A DNA stretch of 64,000 nucleotides from a virus: positions 1 to 64,000 of IMG/VR virus record IMGVR_UViG_3300031957_002648; one strand, 5' to 3'. A model generated the notes under the pieces. That model did not search any database and had not been told where the DNA came from. It saw only the letters and a program-made list of their open reading frames with translations. This document shows positions 50,401 through 60,737 of this stretch, piece by piece. Each line of letters starts with the position of its first letter. The stretch's first letter is position 1. Position numbers and translations under genes: made by a program.

Positions 50401-53400
50401 ACTCTAACAATATCTACATCAACGATTGTCCCATCAACAATATTTGGAGTAACAAGTACAGTGAGACCAGTTCCAACAAAGTTAATTGTTGTGAAAGATG
50501 CGCCAACAAAATCGCCTGCAGACTGAATACCAATCGCAGCATTAAAGTTACTGCTAAGACCACTGAATCTATTATCAGCCGTACCATCAAATCTGGATGC
50601 AGTAACTACGCCAGTAGAGTTAAGTTGATCTACCGAGGCGAGACCACCAGTAAAGTTGGTAATAACACCAGTTACAGCCTGAAGTAGTTGTGCATCCAGA
50701 GTATTAACAAACAAAGAATTGTCAATACTTAGATTAGTAATAATACCAGTGACGGCTTGTAGAGTCTGGAAGTCTCCAACACTATAGTAAGCGTTAGTAC
50801 CACTGAGGTCAGTTACGACACCAGTTACAGCATAAAGTTCTTGAGTGTCAGTAACCGTAGAGAATGAATTGGTTGTCCTTAGATCAGTAATTGTCGCTGC
50901 AGTTGCAGTAAGATTTGTAACTACACCACTAACTGCAAAGAGTTCTTGAGTATCGACAACGGTAGAGAATGAGTTTGTAGTTCTCAGATCGGTGACAACA
51001 CCAGCAACAGCCTGTAGAGTCTGGAAATCACCAACGTTATAGAATAGGTTGGTTCCACTGAGATCCGTTACAACACCAGTGACGGCTTGTAGGGTTTGGA
51101 AGTCACCAACGTTATAGTATAGGTTGGTTCCATTTAAATCTGTTATAGTGCCGGTGCCAGCGTTAATGTTTCCATTGAATGCGTTAGCAGTAACAACACC
51201 AAGAACATTTACATCACCTTCGACTAGGACTTGCCCGGTTAGAGTAGTAAGTCCGGTTACATCTAGAGACGTGACAGAAGCAACACCACCAATGACATTA
51301 ATTGCTGTCTCAGCTTCATCAGCACCAGCAACTCTGAGGATGTTGATATTTCCTTGAGTGATGTTGCCTGGTTCTGGATCAACTGTAACAACTAGATTTG
51401 TACCACTGAAATTGAGATTGGTAAATGCTCCACCAACATATGTTCCCGCAGAAGATAGTCCAACAGCAGCATTAAAATTGCTACTTAGACCAGTAAATCT
51501 ATCATCAGCAGCACCAATAAAGTTAGTGGCAGTAATAACACCACCGACACTAATGTCATTCTCAACCAGAACTTGTCCCGTAAGAGTAGAAATGCCAGAG
51601 ACATCTAGAGTAGTTACGGAAGCAATACCACCAATGACATTGATTGCTGTCTCAGCATCATCAGCAGCAGCAACTCTAAGGATATTGATATTTGCTTGTG
51701 TAATGTTTCCGGGTTCTGGATCAACAGTAACTTCAAGGTTTGTGCCGATAAAGTTTAGTTGAGTAAAGGCACCACCAACATATGTTCCTGCAGATAGAAT
51801 ACCAACAGCAGCATTGAAGTTGCTGCTAAGACCACTGAATCTATTATCAGCGGTTCCGTCAAGTCTAGAAGCAGTAACTACGCCAGTAGAGTTAAGTTGA
51901 TCTACTGAAGCAAGGCCACCAGTGAAGTTGGTAATAACACCAGTGACTGCATTTAGAGTTTGTAGATCACCAGTTGTGTAGAATGCATTAGTGCCGCTAA
52001 TATCAGTAACTACACCAGCAACAGCCTGTAAAGTCTGAGCATCAACTACACTGTAGTATGCATTAGTACCACTTAGATCTGTAACAATACCAGTAACAGC
52101 CTGTAGAGTCTGAGTATCTACAACACTGTAGTATGCATTAGTGCCAGAAAGATTCGTTACGACACCAGTTTGAGCATACAGTTCTGTAAAGATTCCAACA
52201 TTAGCCTTAACAGTGCCACTTACATCCAAATCAGCGTTAACATCAACAAAGTCTTGGAAAGTGGATACTCCAGTGACTTGTAGTTGTGCTAAAGAAGTAA
52301 TACCTGTGGCATAAAAATCTTTAGTAGTAAGAATGCCACTAAAGTTACCATTGATTGCATTAATATTATCAAGACTTAAATCTTCAGCAATGTATAGATC
52401 GCCACCAACATATAGATCGCCACCGGTTGTGGTGATGCCACCTTGGCCCGCCAAAGTTACAGCAATACCAGTAGGATCTGCTAGTCCAGCAACAGATAGT
52501 GCAGTTCCGACTAGAACATTCGTGAGAGTTGTAAATCCAGCACTGTTAATATTTTCAATAGTAGCAGCAGTGCTAGTGAAGTTAGTGATAACGCCACTAG
52601 TATAATACAGATTCTCACCACTCATAGTGGTGCCAATACCAACTTCAGTGTTCAGAATATCAAAGTTTCCATAGTCAAAGTCAGCATTTTGTCCTGCCAG
52701 AGCCGTAATAAATCCAGTCTGTGCAAATACTGATCTGATGCCAGCGTTGTTATTGACAACAAGATCATCAGTTATTAGATTGGTAATTGTACCAATACCA
52801 GATAGAATTTGACCATTGAAGGTTAGAGCTGTAGCAACTCCAAGAACAATAAGTTCTCTCAGCTCACCAACATCTTCAAGACTTGACTCTGTAATAGTTG
52901 GACCAAGGACTCCTGCAGAAAGAACAGTATCTACTCCAACCTTATATGCACCAGTTGCAGTGACACCTAATCCAGTATCAGATTGAAGAACGCCAGCACT
53001 ATATGAATAAACAAAATTCTTTTGAATGTTCTCGGATCCAATTCCAATACCTGCTCCGTCAAGTAAGAACTCGGTTGCAATACCAGTAGCGATAGCAACC
53101 TTGAAGTCGGCAAGTTCAATGATGGAAGAGTCTACAGTAAACTGACTACCATCAACGAATAGATCTCCTCTGATCCTTACAATACCACTATTAATTCCAA
53201 GTGGAGATTGTGGATCAATGAAGATAATTTCTGGGCCAAGAATAGTATCTGTACTGATTGTAAAACCAGAAGATCCTGCACCAGTTACAAAGAGTGGAGC
53301 ATTAATTGATGATCCAGCAGAAACCGTTCCGTCAAGTCTAGATTCACCAATAACACTTAATCCACCACCAACTAAGGCGTCACCTTGTACATCTAAAGTG

Positions 53401-55100
53401 TTGTTGATGTCAGTAAATCCACCAATGGTGGTGACACCAGTAATAATAACGCTAGATCCAATAGAAACATTCTCATCAAATGTTGAGTTCTGTTCAAAGA
53501 ATGAGATGTTTTGGAATGTAGTTACACCGGTTACTAGGAAATCGGAATCAACAATGACAGAATTTCCAGCAGAGTCAAGTGTTAGAATTCCAACATTAGT
53601 ATCAATAATATTTTCTCCAGTGATTGCTAGATTAATATCATTAATTCTAGCTCCATTGTTTGCATCAAGGAGATCATTGAGTGTAGTGATTCCAGTAACG
53701 AGTAAGTTCTCATCAATCGTTACATCAACCAAGAAGGAAGCATCACTCTGGAATGTAGAAGGTCCAGTGACAGTAGAAGCACCACTGACAAGTAGATTTT
53801 GATCTACAGTTGCATCTTGTTGGAAGGTAGCATCAGACTGGAAGGTAGAAATACCCTCAACATTTAGAGAACTATTTGCATCAATCGCACCGGCAAATGT
53901 AGAGACACCAGATACGTTAAGATCATCTAGCTCAGTTTGTCCATCGACATCAACATCACCATTGGCATCAAGAGCTCCAGTTAGTGTAGTAACACCAGCA
54001 ACAGTCAATCCAGCACCTAAAACATTTAGTGTGCGAGCTGTGGCAATACCAGTTACATTCAATAATATTGTAGTAAAATCTTCTACATTAACAAACTTGG
54101 CATCAACTGTACCAGTGCTAAGAATGCCACTACGAATAGTTGTACCACCACCAACAAAAACAGTAGTATCTTCACTGAATGTAGCAATACCAGCATCTAC
54201 ATCTAAGAAATCTCTGACAGTTAATACACCAATATTAGCCTGGTTTACAGTAATACCAATACCAGTAAAGGTGGCAATGCCCTGACTTCTAAACTGTACA
54301 GTTTCAAAATCAAATACATTTACAAAATTAGCATCAACAGTACGAGTGCTGATGATACCGCTAGTGATGGTAGTTAAACCACCGACTTGTAATGGGCCTC
54401 CAGTAGATGCAATGGAAATGCCATTAAAGAATGTAGATGGTCCTACAAATGTAGAAATGCCATTTACAAATAAATTTTCAGTTTCAATATCACCAAAGTC
54501 ACCAAAAGATCCATCGATACTAAGAGCCGTCAGGACACCAGTAACGTTTAGATTACCATCGATCTGAGCATCACCAACTACATCTAAGAAGTATTGAGGG
54601 ATAGTGCTACCAATACCTACCTTACGAGTGGTGTAGATACCAGCAGTTTCTTCATCTGTAGATTCACCAGACCTATCTCTAAGCCATCTGGGATCCAATC
54701 TAATATCAGCTAAGTTCGGGTTGATTGTGTTTGTACTAATACCCAACAACTGATCTGAAATAATGTTAATTCCTGTGAAGGAAGTAACACCTAAAATATC
54801 TCCGTCTTCTGCAATAAAAATAGCGTTCGTATCAAAAGGTGGGGCTGCCACCCATCTCAGTCCATCAATATCTCTGGTTAGGAAGTATGCAAACTCACCA
54901 TCAGAACCATCAACGTCAATAATTCTTGTTGCTTTGAGATCTCCTCTTATATCTAAATTATAATCGGCAACAAATTCAGTCGAACCTATACCCGCACGAC
55001 CAACAAGACCGAAGACATCCCTCTCTTCAGAAAATCCAGGTACGCCGATTCTGGAGTCTGGTACTCTGCCATTAGAGTACCTGATTGGTTGCTTCGCCAT
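47439..55100 (-). CDS. Giant repetitive tail-fibre protein, 2553 aa
   Basis: The N-terminus (M-A-K-Q-P-I-R-Y-S-N-G-R-V-P-D) and Gly-Ile-Ser-Thr-Phe repeats link it to the fibre at 7982-10663. Residues about 1000-2400 hold long runs of 24-26-residue units such as G-V-V-T-D-L-S-G-T-N-A-Y-Y-S-V, including twelve exact 25-residue copies in a row. There are also three copies of a larger block (S-S-N-F-N-A-A-V-G-I to G-V-V-T-A-N). The C-terminal 120 residues (L-N-F-A-E-A-P-R-A-G-A-A-F-F-G) are a separate domain typical of fibre ends. Likely a long flexible fibre. Confidence 0.8.
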   Translation of the reverse strand: MAKQPIRYSNGRVPDSRIGVPGFSEERDVFGLVGRAGIGSTEFVADYNLDIRGDLKATRIIDVDGSDGEFAYFLTRDIDGLRWVAAPPFDTNAIFIAEDGDILGVTSFTGINIISDQLLGISTNTINPNLADIRLDPRWLRDRSGESTDEETAGIYTTRKVGIGSTIPQYFLDVVGDAQIDGNLNVTGVLTALSIDGSFGDFGDIETENLFVNGISTFVGPSTFFNGISIASTGGPLQVGGLTTITSGIISTRTVDANFVNVFDFETVQFRSQGIATFTGIGITVNQANIGVLTVRDFLDVDAGIATFSEDTTVFVGGGTTIRSGILSTGTVDAKFVNVEDFTTILLNVTGIATARTLNVLGAGLTVAGVTTLTGALDANGDVDVDGQTELDDLNVSGVSTFAGAIDANSSLNVEGISTFQSDATFQQDATVDQNLLVSGASTVTGPSTFQSDASFLVDVTIDENLLVTGITTLNDLLDANNGARINDINLAITGENIIDTNVGILTLDSAGNSVIVDSDFLVTGVTTFQNISFFEQNSTFDENVSIGSSVIITGVTTIGGFTDINNTLDVQGDALVGGGLSVIGESRLDGTVSAGSSINAPLFVTGAGSSGFTISTDTILGPEIIFIDPQSPLGINSGIVRIRGDLFVDGSQFTVDSSIIELADFKVAIATGIATEFLLDGAGIGIGSENIQKNFVYSYSAGVLQSDTGLGVTATGAYKVGVDTVLSAGVLGPTITESSLEDVGELRELIVLGVATALTFNGQILSGIGTITNLITDDLVVNNNAGIRSVFAQTGFITALAGQNADFDYGNFDILNTEVGIGTTMSGENLYYTSGVITNFTSTAATIENINSAGFTTLTNVLVGTALSVAGLADPTGIAVTLAGQGGITTTGGDLYVGGDLYIAEDLSLDNINAINGNFSGILTTKDFYATGITSLAQLQVTGVSTFQDFVDVNADLDVSGTVKANVGIFTELYAQTGVVTNLSGTNAYYSVVDTQTLQAVTGIVTDLSGTNAYYSVVDAQTLQAVAGVVTDISGTNAFYTTGDLQTLNAVTGVITNFTGGLASVDQLNSTGVVTASRLDGTADNRFSGLSSNFNAAVGILSAGTYVGGAFTQLNFIGTNLEVTVDPEPGNITQANINILRVAAADDAETAINVIGGIASVTTLDVSGISTLTGQVLVENDISVGGVITATNFIGAADDRFTGLSSNFNAAVGLSSAGTYVGGAFTNLNFSGTNLVVTVDPEPGNITQGNINILRVAGADEAETAINVIGGVASVTSLDVTGLTTLTGQVLVEGDVNVLGVVTANAFNGNINAGTGTITDLNGTNLYYNVGDFQTLQAVTGVVTDLSGTNLFYNVGDFQTLQAVAGVVTDLRTTNSFSTVVDTQELFAVSGVVTNLTATAATITDLRTTNSFSTVTDTQELYAVTGVVTDLSGTNAYYSVGDFQTLQAVTGIITNLSIDNSLFVNTLDAQLLQAVTGVITNFTGGLASVDQLNSTGVVTASRFDGTADNRFSGLSSNFNAAIGIQSAGDFVGASFTTINFVGTGLTVLVTPNIVDGTIVDVDIVRVQEAQSADFSELSGVATSVIGGIASVTALDVVGLTTLTGQVLIEGDVNVLGVVTANAFNGNINAGTGTITDLNGTNAFYNIGDFQTLNAVSGIITNLNIDNTLFVNTLDAQLLQGVSGVITNFTSTASTITDLNTTNIFSTVVDTQELYAVSGVITNFTGTAATITDLNTTNIFSNVVDTQELYAVTGVVTDLSGTNAFYNTVDVQTLNAVSGVITDLNIDNTLFVNTLDAQLLQGVSGVITDLSGTNAFYSVGDFQTLQGVVGVITDLSGTNAFYNVVDAQTLQGVSGVVTTLTSTDVTVQGGLQVNGFATITQDLTVTGDLAVGGVLTYEDVRNVDSIGLVTARVGLNVGDPTIGIAVTISSDGNGDFTGIVTALRFVGETLEATGVVTTNNLFVTGPSTFEGPVETPSLVIDGDGAVGGNLEVTGITTLNQLEVNDLVISGILTTFGFIATDAYIQYAGITTLNAVSGIITNLNIDNSLFVNTLDAQLLQAVTGVVTDLSGTNAFYNVVDAQTLQGVAGVVTDLSGTNAYYSVVDAQTLQGVAGVVTDLSGTNAYYSVGDFQTLQAVTGVVTDLSGTNAFYNVVDAQTLQGVVGVVTDLSGTNAFYDVVDAQTLQGLTGVVTDLSGTNAYYSVGDLQTLQAVSGVVTDLSGTNAFYSVVDAQTLQGVAGVVTDLSGTNAYYSVGDFQTLQGVAGVVTDLSGSNAYYTTGDFQTLQGVAGVITDLSGTNAYYSVGDLQTLQAVAGVVTDLSGTNAYYSVGDLQTLQAVTGVVTDLRTTNLFSTVVDTQELYAVTGVVTNFVGTSATVFDQFNVGVGGTILTAFYNFLPGNAGIASVGIGSANPQELLDVGGDARIGGNLNVVGILTAQNVTEFKFADDISSGFNGITTQFTLSTDGTNYLNSEITTSARLLISVGGIVQQPDVLQQVGYYISGGTDRTTDPITLNFAEAPRAGAAFFGIIYGLTIAPSVAYVTQETSIINAIIFG
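48024..48923 (-). repeat. Tandem repeat, 12 x 75 bp, in fibre gene
   Basis: Twelve in-frame units of exactly 75 bp (25 residues) lie end to end over 900 bp. The consensus is (A/G)-V-x-G-V-V-T-D-L-S-G-T-N-A-(Y/F)-Y-S-V-x-D-x-Q-T-L-Q. The DNA units differ mainly at third codon positions. Shorter arrays of the same unit lie near 49.5-50.2, 50.7-51.1 and 51.9-52.2 kb. Confidence 0.9.
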
Positions 55101-55107
55101 TTCAATC

Positions 55108-55452
55108 TTAGATGTTTGTTGTTTCTAGAACGCTTAATAAAAACTTTAGGCCTGGAGTTGTGCTACCAACTGTCACTAACTTATCTCCTGTTTCCAGAAC
55201 AAGTTTTCCAGATAGAAGAGCCGCTGTTTCATCTGCAGGAATAGGAATAGATTTTATCAGATCAACATCATCTTGACCTTCTCTTCTAAAACCTAGAGTA
55301 AATGTTTCTGTCTCAGTGCTGATGTTTGTTGTTTGGGCAAGGAGAACAATGCCAACAAATCCAATAGGAGCTTCATATACCTCAGTGGTATTGATTCCAA
55401 CAATTTGTGTAACTGTTTTAAACTGATTAACAGCTGCTGCTGCAATTGCCAT
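55108..55452 (-). CDS. Small structural protein, 114 aa
   Basis: A beta-rich protein, M-A-I-A-A-A-A-V-N-Q-F-K-T-V, with Y-E-A-P-I-G-F-V-G-I-V-L-L-A-Q and T-F-T-L-G-F-R-R-E-G, close to an immunoglobulin or neck-protein fold. It is packed between the two largest fibre genes, so a fibre or baseplate link is likely. No specific family is recognised. Confidence 0.65.
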   Translation of the reverse strand: MAIAAAAVNQFKTVTQIVGINTTEVYEAPIGFVGIVLLAQTTNISTETETFTLGFRREGQDDVDLIKSIPIPADETAALLSGKLVLETGDKLVTVGSTTPGLKFLLSVLETTNI

Positions 55453-55455
55453 TGA

Positions 55456-58400
55456 TTACTCTCCTCCTAGTGCCAGAATGAATGGTGTTACCTGTACAAA
55501 TAAACTCTTAGAATAATCTCTACCAGATACTGTACCTGTTGTTTGGTTAATCACAACCCCATCACCGATTCTAAAGTTACCTCTTTCATCCGTGCTTGTG
55601 TAAATAACCTCACCACCATCAACTTTGATGACTTCATCCTCTTGTCTGGAAACTCCACCGCGAGATGGATATGCAAATTCAATAGTGTTACCTGCTCCAA
55701 TAAACTCAAATGAATGAGATGATGCAATTTGCAGGCTCTGTCTAGAGAAATATGCAGTGCTTCCTACACCTACGTCATTATTTAGGGTCTGTACCAAAGT
55801 CACTGTGCTGATTCCAGCGTAAGGAGTTGTAGCAGAATCAACACCATAATAAACTGGAGTCATTAATGCTGTAGCAGCTGCTCCAACTCCTGTAGTATCT
55901 CCTGGTTGATTGGTAAAAGTAATGCTAGGAGCATACTGATACTGTAGACCCTGAGACAATAGATTGACTGTGGTTACTTTACCATCAGCATCAATGCTAG
56001 ATGTTGCCTGAGCATTAATTGCGTTACCAGGACCAGTTGGGAATTCTATATTAACTTTTGGTGGTAATGTATATCCAGATCCACCATCAGTAACTAAAAT
56101 GTCCTCAATAGTCGTGTATAATTCATCAAAGTATAATGCCTGACCACCATAAGGTTTGAATGTACCGACACCAGAAACTTGTATTGTAGAACTTCCTCTA
56201 GTAGACGTATTGACAACTCTAGCAGTATATCTATCAGCAGAGCTTGTAGTATTATCACCAACGCCAATAGCAATCAGACCTCTAGTACCAAAAGAAGAGT
56301 TGGAGTTAGTAAGGTCAAGTTGACCACCCTTGACTGCAGAGATAGCAGTATCACAACAGATAGTAAAGATTGACACCAACTGACAATAAGCACCGTTGGA
56401 TACGGAAACACCAATGCCACCTTGGTTGAACTGAGTGTAAGAGTCCACGTTGAATGAACCCTGAATGCCCAGATCATTTTCCTGATCTCCCTCATCAGCT
56501 GCAAATCCATCGATTCTAGCACCAATACTATTCTTGATAAAGTTGGTGCAGTTAATAATATATGGTCCCTTACGAATGATACCTACACCTTGAGAAGGAA
56601 TTGCATCGGGATCAGTCTGACCAGCTCCAGCGTTACCAGGATATGTGGTCGTAAAACCTGCCCATGGTTCTGGGGCTGTAGTTCCAAGTCCAACATTATC
56701 AAGATAATTTTGTAGAATACCAGTTACAATACCAATACAAGATCTAATAGCAGAGACTACGTTTGCACATCCTTGTAGATCTCTGTTCCAACCAAAGACA
56801 GGATCTCCCTGCATGGATAGGTCTCTTAGTTGAGTAAACTCTTCTTGGAAATTTCCAAATCTTTGGACGGTTCCTCCACTTGTATAAATGTGGTTGATTG
56901 TCGAAATGCCTACTACGGATTCAAATCTAGTAGAATCAATAACTTTATACACATCATAAATTTGGCCAAGTCTGGCGGATGGGAACACAACTTCCGTAAC
57001 TCCACCATCATATAAACATGTAAATCCTAGACCAACAAGTTCGACTGGATCGTCAATCGATAAGTTATGAGATTCGTTTGTTGTGATAGTTACAATACCA
57101 ATATCATTATCATATTCAGCAGCAATAACATTTACATTCGTTCCGATTGGGAATTGACCGGCACCAACATTATTGATTACAGATCTAACAGGTTTGAATA
57201 CATGATTCAAAGTTGCAATGGTCTGTTCAATTTCTTCATTCCTTCTGAGGAATGTATCAATCAATGATCCATCATCATTGAAGTATGACTTTGCAGCACC
57301 AATACACTTGGAGTTACCACCCCTAGTGATGTCATGGGCTACTGATAGGAGAATAGTTCCGACATCTAGAGCACACTTGTCAATATCATCAATGTCAACA
57401 CCAAACACTGTTGTAATTCCAGTGAGGTAAGATACTCCTGTTCCAATACTGTTGGTCACAATGCCTGCCAGGTTCTCAATGGTAGCACCAACTGCAACAC
57501 ATCCTTCAGATACTCTGAGAACAGATGGGCTAATAGATTGTCCTAATGTTGTATACTTCTTAACTTTCTGAGAACTGCCGGTGTCTGGAATATAATTGTG
57601 AATGATGCTGGAGATACCAACATTTGTGACGTATGTGGTGAGACCAACAACGCTATCAACAACAAAATTGAGACCTCTTGGACTTAGATTGAGATCTTCT
57701 ACTGGGAAAACATTTGTCGTAACACCAGATACTCTAACAATACCTCCACTGACATATGTGTGTGCAAAACCTACAGTCTCAATAGGAATAGTAAAATCTG
57801 TAGACGTTCCTACAGAGCTAACAGTGTAGTTACCAATATACTTAACACCATATAAGAATCCACCACTGTCATAGACATGATCAATTGTGGAAATTCCAGC
57901 ATTGATTGTTAATGTGCTGGAACCAACAGATATAACTTCAAATTCACTACCTTGAGTTCCATCTGGGAATACTGTAGTAGTAATACCAATCTTAATTTTA
58001 CCACCCTGATCATAAGTATGAGCGATGGTGCTGATACCAACGTTCGTAACTAAAGTTGTTCCAGCAGAACCAGCTAGAACATTGTAAATGAATCCTTGTG
58101 TACCATCTGGGAAGAACGTAGTCGTAACTCCAGCGTGCTCTACAGAACAAGTAAATTCAATATCACGAAGTTCTACTAAATCACCATCGATTAATCCGTG
58201 ATTCTCTACAGTAAGAATCGTACTTACTCCAGTCGCAGCATCATACTGGAAATCATAAATTAAAATCTCGTTATTATATGGCAAGCATGTAAATGCAACA
58301 CCAGTCAGATTGACCGTCTCACCAGCAGTAATGTTATGATCTTTCTTCAGAGTGACTGTTGATAGGCCGGTGCTCTTATCATATTCAAAATCTTGAATTG

Positions 58401-60645
58401 CAAATTCAATACCAAGTCTGCTTGGGAATATGTTAGTAGTGATTCCAGTCTGTACTGTTCCGCCACTAACATAAGTATGAGCAAATCCAACTGCACCAAC
58501 GTTAGCTTCAAATTGATTTCCAGAATTTACTTTCTGTACTTTATATTGATCTGCGTATTGTACTTCAGATAAGATACCATGAGAAGCATAGGTGTGAGCA
58601 ATAGTAGAAATGCCAGCATTGATTACAAGAGTAGAGGAACCAACAGAGACAACTCTAAACGTATCACCTTGAGTTCCATCTGGGAAGATAGTTGTAGTGA
58701 CACCAGCGTGTTCTACTCCACAAGTAAACTCAATGTCAGCTAGTTTAACGTCAGCACCTGCTAAGATATTATGATTTTTATTTAAGGTAATTGTAGAAAC
58801 ACCTGTTGACTCAGTGTAAACAAAGTCGGAAATACCATACTCGATACCTTGAGTGCTTGGGAATACATCTGTTGTGATTCCAGTCTCTACACTACCGCTC
58901 CCTTCATAAACGTGAGGAATGGTTGACGTACCAACTTGAGTTGTGAATGTGGTAGAACCAACAGCAGTGATGACTGTGTTAAAGATTCTCCCATTAGTGC
59001 CATCAGGGAAAATGGTTGTAGTGACACCAGCGTGCTCAACTGCACATGAGAACTCAAGGTCAGAAAGCCTTAGAGACATTCCTCTGTTGAGTAGGTGAGG
59101 AGCATCGGTGGTAACTGTTAAGATGCCACTTACATTATCATAAGAAGCTGTAGAGATTCCAAAGATGGTATCAAAACCTTTGGAACATTCCATCTTAATG
59201 TCATGGAATTTGATTGCCATCCCAGCAGCTAGAAGATGATCTCCACTGGTAGTCACTGTCATGACACCAGAAACGTTATCATAGTCAGCAGCGGTGATAC
59301 CTAGAAGACTATCATAAGATTTTGTACAACTAAACTCTATACCATCAAATGAAACTGCTTGTCCGGTTGTAATTCCATGAGCAGTCTTTGTGATTACTGT
59401 AGAAACTCCTGAGACATTATCATATTGGAAATCGTAAATATCAACTGTATTATTATATGGTGAGCATGTAAATGCTAGACCAACTAGATTGACAATATCA
59501 TTTGCAACAAGACTATGTGCAACTCCCGTAGTTACAGTGGCTACACCAGTTGATTCTGTATAGTCAAACGAATTAATATTAAGAGCATTGCCAACTAAAA
59601 GACCACTACTATATGGACGGTTGTTAATGACATCAGTTGAGATGGCTACGGCACGTTCAATTGCCTCAATAGTTGCATCCGCAATACTATATCCATTACT
59701 ATCAACACCATCAACGTGATCTAGAACTCCACCAGTAAAGTATGACTGTGCTGCACCAATAGATTTTTTATTGCTATTAGACTTGAGATCATTAGAGATA
59801 GCTCTAATCAAATCTTTAATATCATCACTGCAATTATCAGCACTGAGAGGAGCACCACCACTATCACTAATAACAAAAGGAGGATCTAGATAATCGGTAG
59901 ATGTTAGATATCCAACTGCTTCTTCCGCAATAAAATCAATATTTTGATCAAGTAATCTAGCAGCATCCTGTGCTCTGTTTCCACCAGCAAATCCACTGAG
60001 TCCACTGGTCAAAAAACCAACTGCTTCAGTTCTAAGGTACTTTAGATTCTGTCTAATGAGTCTTGCAGCATCAAAGAATCTATCAGAGGAAACTCCTAAG
60101 AGTGGTCTAAAAGCAATTACAGCTGCATCATTACTGACTGTACCAACAAAAGAAAGATCCTGAACTGTTCCACCACCACCCAACCAAATTAAATCTTCTG
60201 TGGTATTCTGTGGTTGAAGTAAAGTGTTTCTAAGATCGGCACCCGCAAGGGTGACGAAATCTTGCATTACAATTGGATTGTCTTCGATGTAAGTTCCGCC
60301 ATCGATTTTAATGACATCTCCAGGAGTCGCAATGCCAGCGGCTTTCTTGATGGTAAGGAAGGGGAAGTCGGGGGAGTCGCCTTGGTTAAGATCATCACCA
60401 TTTGTTGCTACAAACCATGTATTTCCAGGAGGAACATTGTTGATATTGATTATTCTTGTACCAACACCAACACCTGCAGTATCTTGTTTTACTGACAGTG
60501 TACCATCAAAATAATTATAAGCTAATTCACCTTGAAGAAGATCATCAACGCTAGGTCTTCTACCTTTAACGGATGTCCTTCTAGTTTGTATTCTCGTAGA
60601 GCTATTAACTCCTACATTTATTGAATCGCTATCAGGTGCTGCCAC
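55456..60645 (-). CDS. Giant beta-helix fibre protein, 1729 aa
   Basis: N-terminus: V-K-G-R-R-P-S-V-D-D-L-L-Q-G-E-L-A-Y-N, then a DUF1565-like start of a right-handed beta-helix (T-N-G-D-D-L-N-Q-G, P-F-L-T-I-K-K-A-A, P-G-D-V-I-K-I-D-G-G-T-Y). From about residue 380 to 1100 come repeated units of V-E-H-A-G-V-T-T-T-I-F-P-D-G-T-Q-G and A-H-G-(I/L)-x-x-G. The C-terminal 150 residues contain G-R-D-Y-S-K-S-L-F-V-Q-V-T-P. The 1729-residue length and the helix start match the 2006-residue fibre. A late-type motif lies 28 bases upstream. Confidence 0.75.
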   Translation of the reverse strand: MAAPDSDSINVGVNSSTRIQTRRTSVKGRRPSVDDLLQGELAYNYFDGTLSVKQDTAGVGVGTRIININNVPPGNTWFVATNGDDLNQGDSPDFPFLTIKKAAGIATPGDVIKIDGGTYIEDNPIVMQDFVTLAGADLRNTLLQPQNTTEDLIWLGGGGTVQDLSFVGTVSNDAAVIAFRPLLGVSSDRFFDAARLIRQNLKYLRTEAVGFLTSGLSGFAGGNRAQDAARLLDQNIDFIAEEAVGYLTSTDYLDPPFVISDSGGAPLSADNCSDDIKDLIRAISNDLKSNSNKKSIGAAQSYFTGGVLDHVDGVDSNGYSIADATIEAIERAVAISTDVINNRPYSSGLLVGNALNINSFDYTESTGVATVTTGVAHSLVANDIVNLVGLAFTCSPYNNTVDIYDFQYDNVSGVSTVITKTAHGITTGQAVSFDGIEFSCTKSYDSLLGITAADYDNVSGVMTVTTSGDHLLAAGMAIKFHDIKMECSKGFDTIFGISTASYDNVSGILTVTTDAPHLLNRGMSLRLSDLEFSCAVEHAGVTTTIFPDGTNGRIFNTVITAVGSTTFTTQVGTSTIPHVYEGSGSVETGITTDVFPSTQGIEYGISDFVYTESTGVSTITLNKNHNILAGADVKLADIEFTCGVEHAGVTTTIFPDGTQGDTFRVVSVGSSTLVINAGISTIAHTYASHGILSEVQYADQYKVQKVNSGNQFEANVGAVGFAHTYVSGGTVQTGITTNIFPSRLGIEFAIQDFEYDKSTGLSTVTLKKDHNITAGETVNLTGVAFTCLPYNNEILIYDFQYDAATGVSTILTVENHGLIDGDLVELRDIEFTCSVEHAGVTTTFFPDGTQGFIYNVLAGSAGTTLVTNVGISTIAHTYDQGGKIKIGITTTVFPDGTQGSEFEVISVGSSTLTINAGISTIDHVYDSGGFLYGVKYIGNYTVSSVGTSTDFTIPIETVGFAHTYVSGGIVRVSGVTTNVFPVEDLNLSPRGLNFVVDSVVGLTTYVTNVGISSIIHNYIPDTGSSQKVKKYTTLGQSISPSVLRVSEGCVAVGATIENLAGIVTNSIGTGVSYLTGITTVFGVDIDDIDKCALDVGTILLSVAHDITRGGNSKCIGAAKSYFNDDGSLIDTFLRRNEEIEQTIATLNHVFKPVRSVINNVGAGQFPIGTNVNVIAAEYDNDIGIVTITTNESHNLSIDDPVELVGLGFTCLYDGGVTEVVFPSARLGQIYDVYKVIDSTRFESVVGISTINHIYTSGGTVQRFGNFQEEFTQLRDLSMQGDPVFGWNRDLQGCANVVSAIRSCIGIVTGILQNYLDNVGLGTTAPEPWAGFTTTYPGNAGAGQTDPDAIPSQGVGIIRKGPYIINCTNFIKNSIGARIDGFAADEGDQENDLGIQGSFNVDSYTQFNQGGIGVSVSNGAYCQLVSIFTICCDTAISAVKGGQLDLTNSNSSFGTRGLIAIGVGDNTTSSADRYTARVVNTSTRGSSTIQVSGVGTFKPYGGQALYFDELYTTIEDILVTDGGSGYTLPPKVNIEFPTGPGNAINAQATSSIDADGKVTTVNLLSQGLQYQYAPSITFTNQPGDTTGVGAAATALMTPVYYGVDSATTPYAGISTVTLVQTLNNDVGVGSTAYFSRQSLQIASSHSFEFIGAGNTIEFAYPSRGGVSRQEDEVIKVDGGEVIYTSTDERGNFRIGDGVVINQTTGTVSGRDYSKSLFVQVTPFILALGGE

Positions 60646-60672
60646 AGTTATTACATGTAGGTCCGGTTATGG

Positions 60673-60680
60673 TTATTTAG
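60673..60680 (-). promoter_or_regulatory. Late-type promoter motif CTAAATAA
   Basis: CTAAATAA on the minus strand, 28 bases before the start of the 1729-residue fibre gene; first of a divergent pair with the motif at 60716. Confidence 0.55.
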
Positions 60681-60715
60681 TAAATCCAAATAAACTTATT
60701 TTTGTCTAAATAGCA

Positions 60716-60723
60716 TCGAACAC
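60716..60723 (+). promoter_or_regulatory. Late-type promoter motif CTAAATAG
   Basis: CTAAATAG on the plus strand, 15 bases before the secreted protein gene at 60738. Together with 60673-60680 it makes a divergent late promoter region. Confidence 0.55.
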
Positions 60724-60737
60724 CAAATTATCCTTAA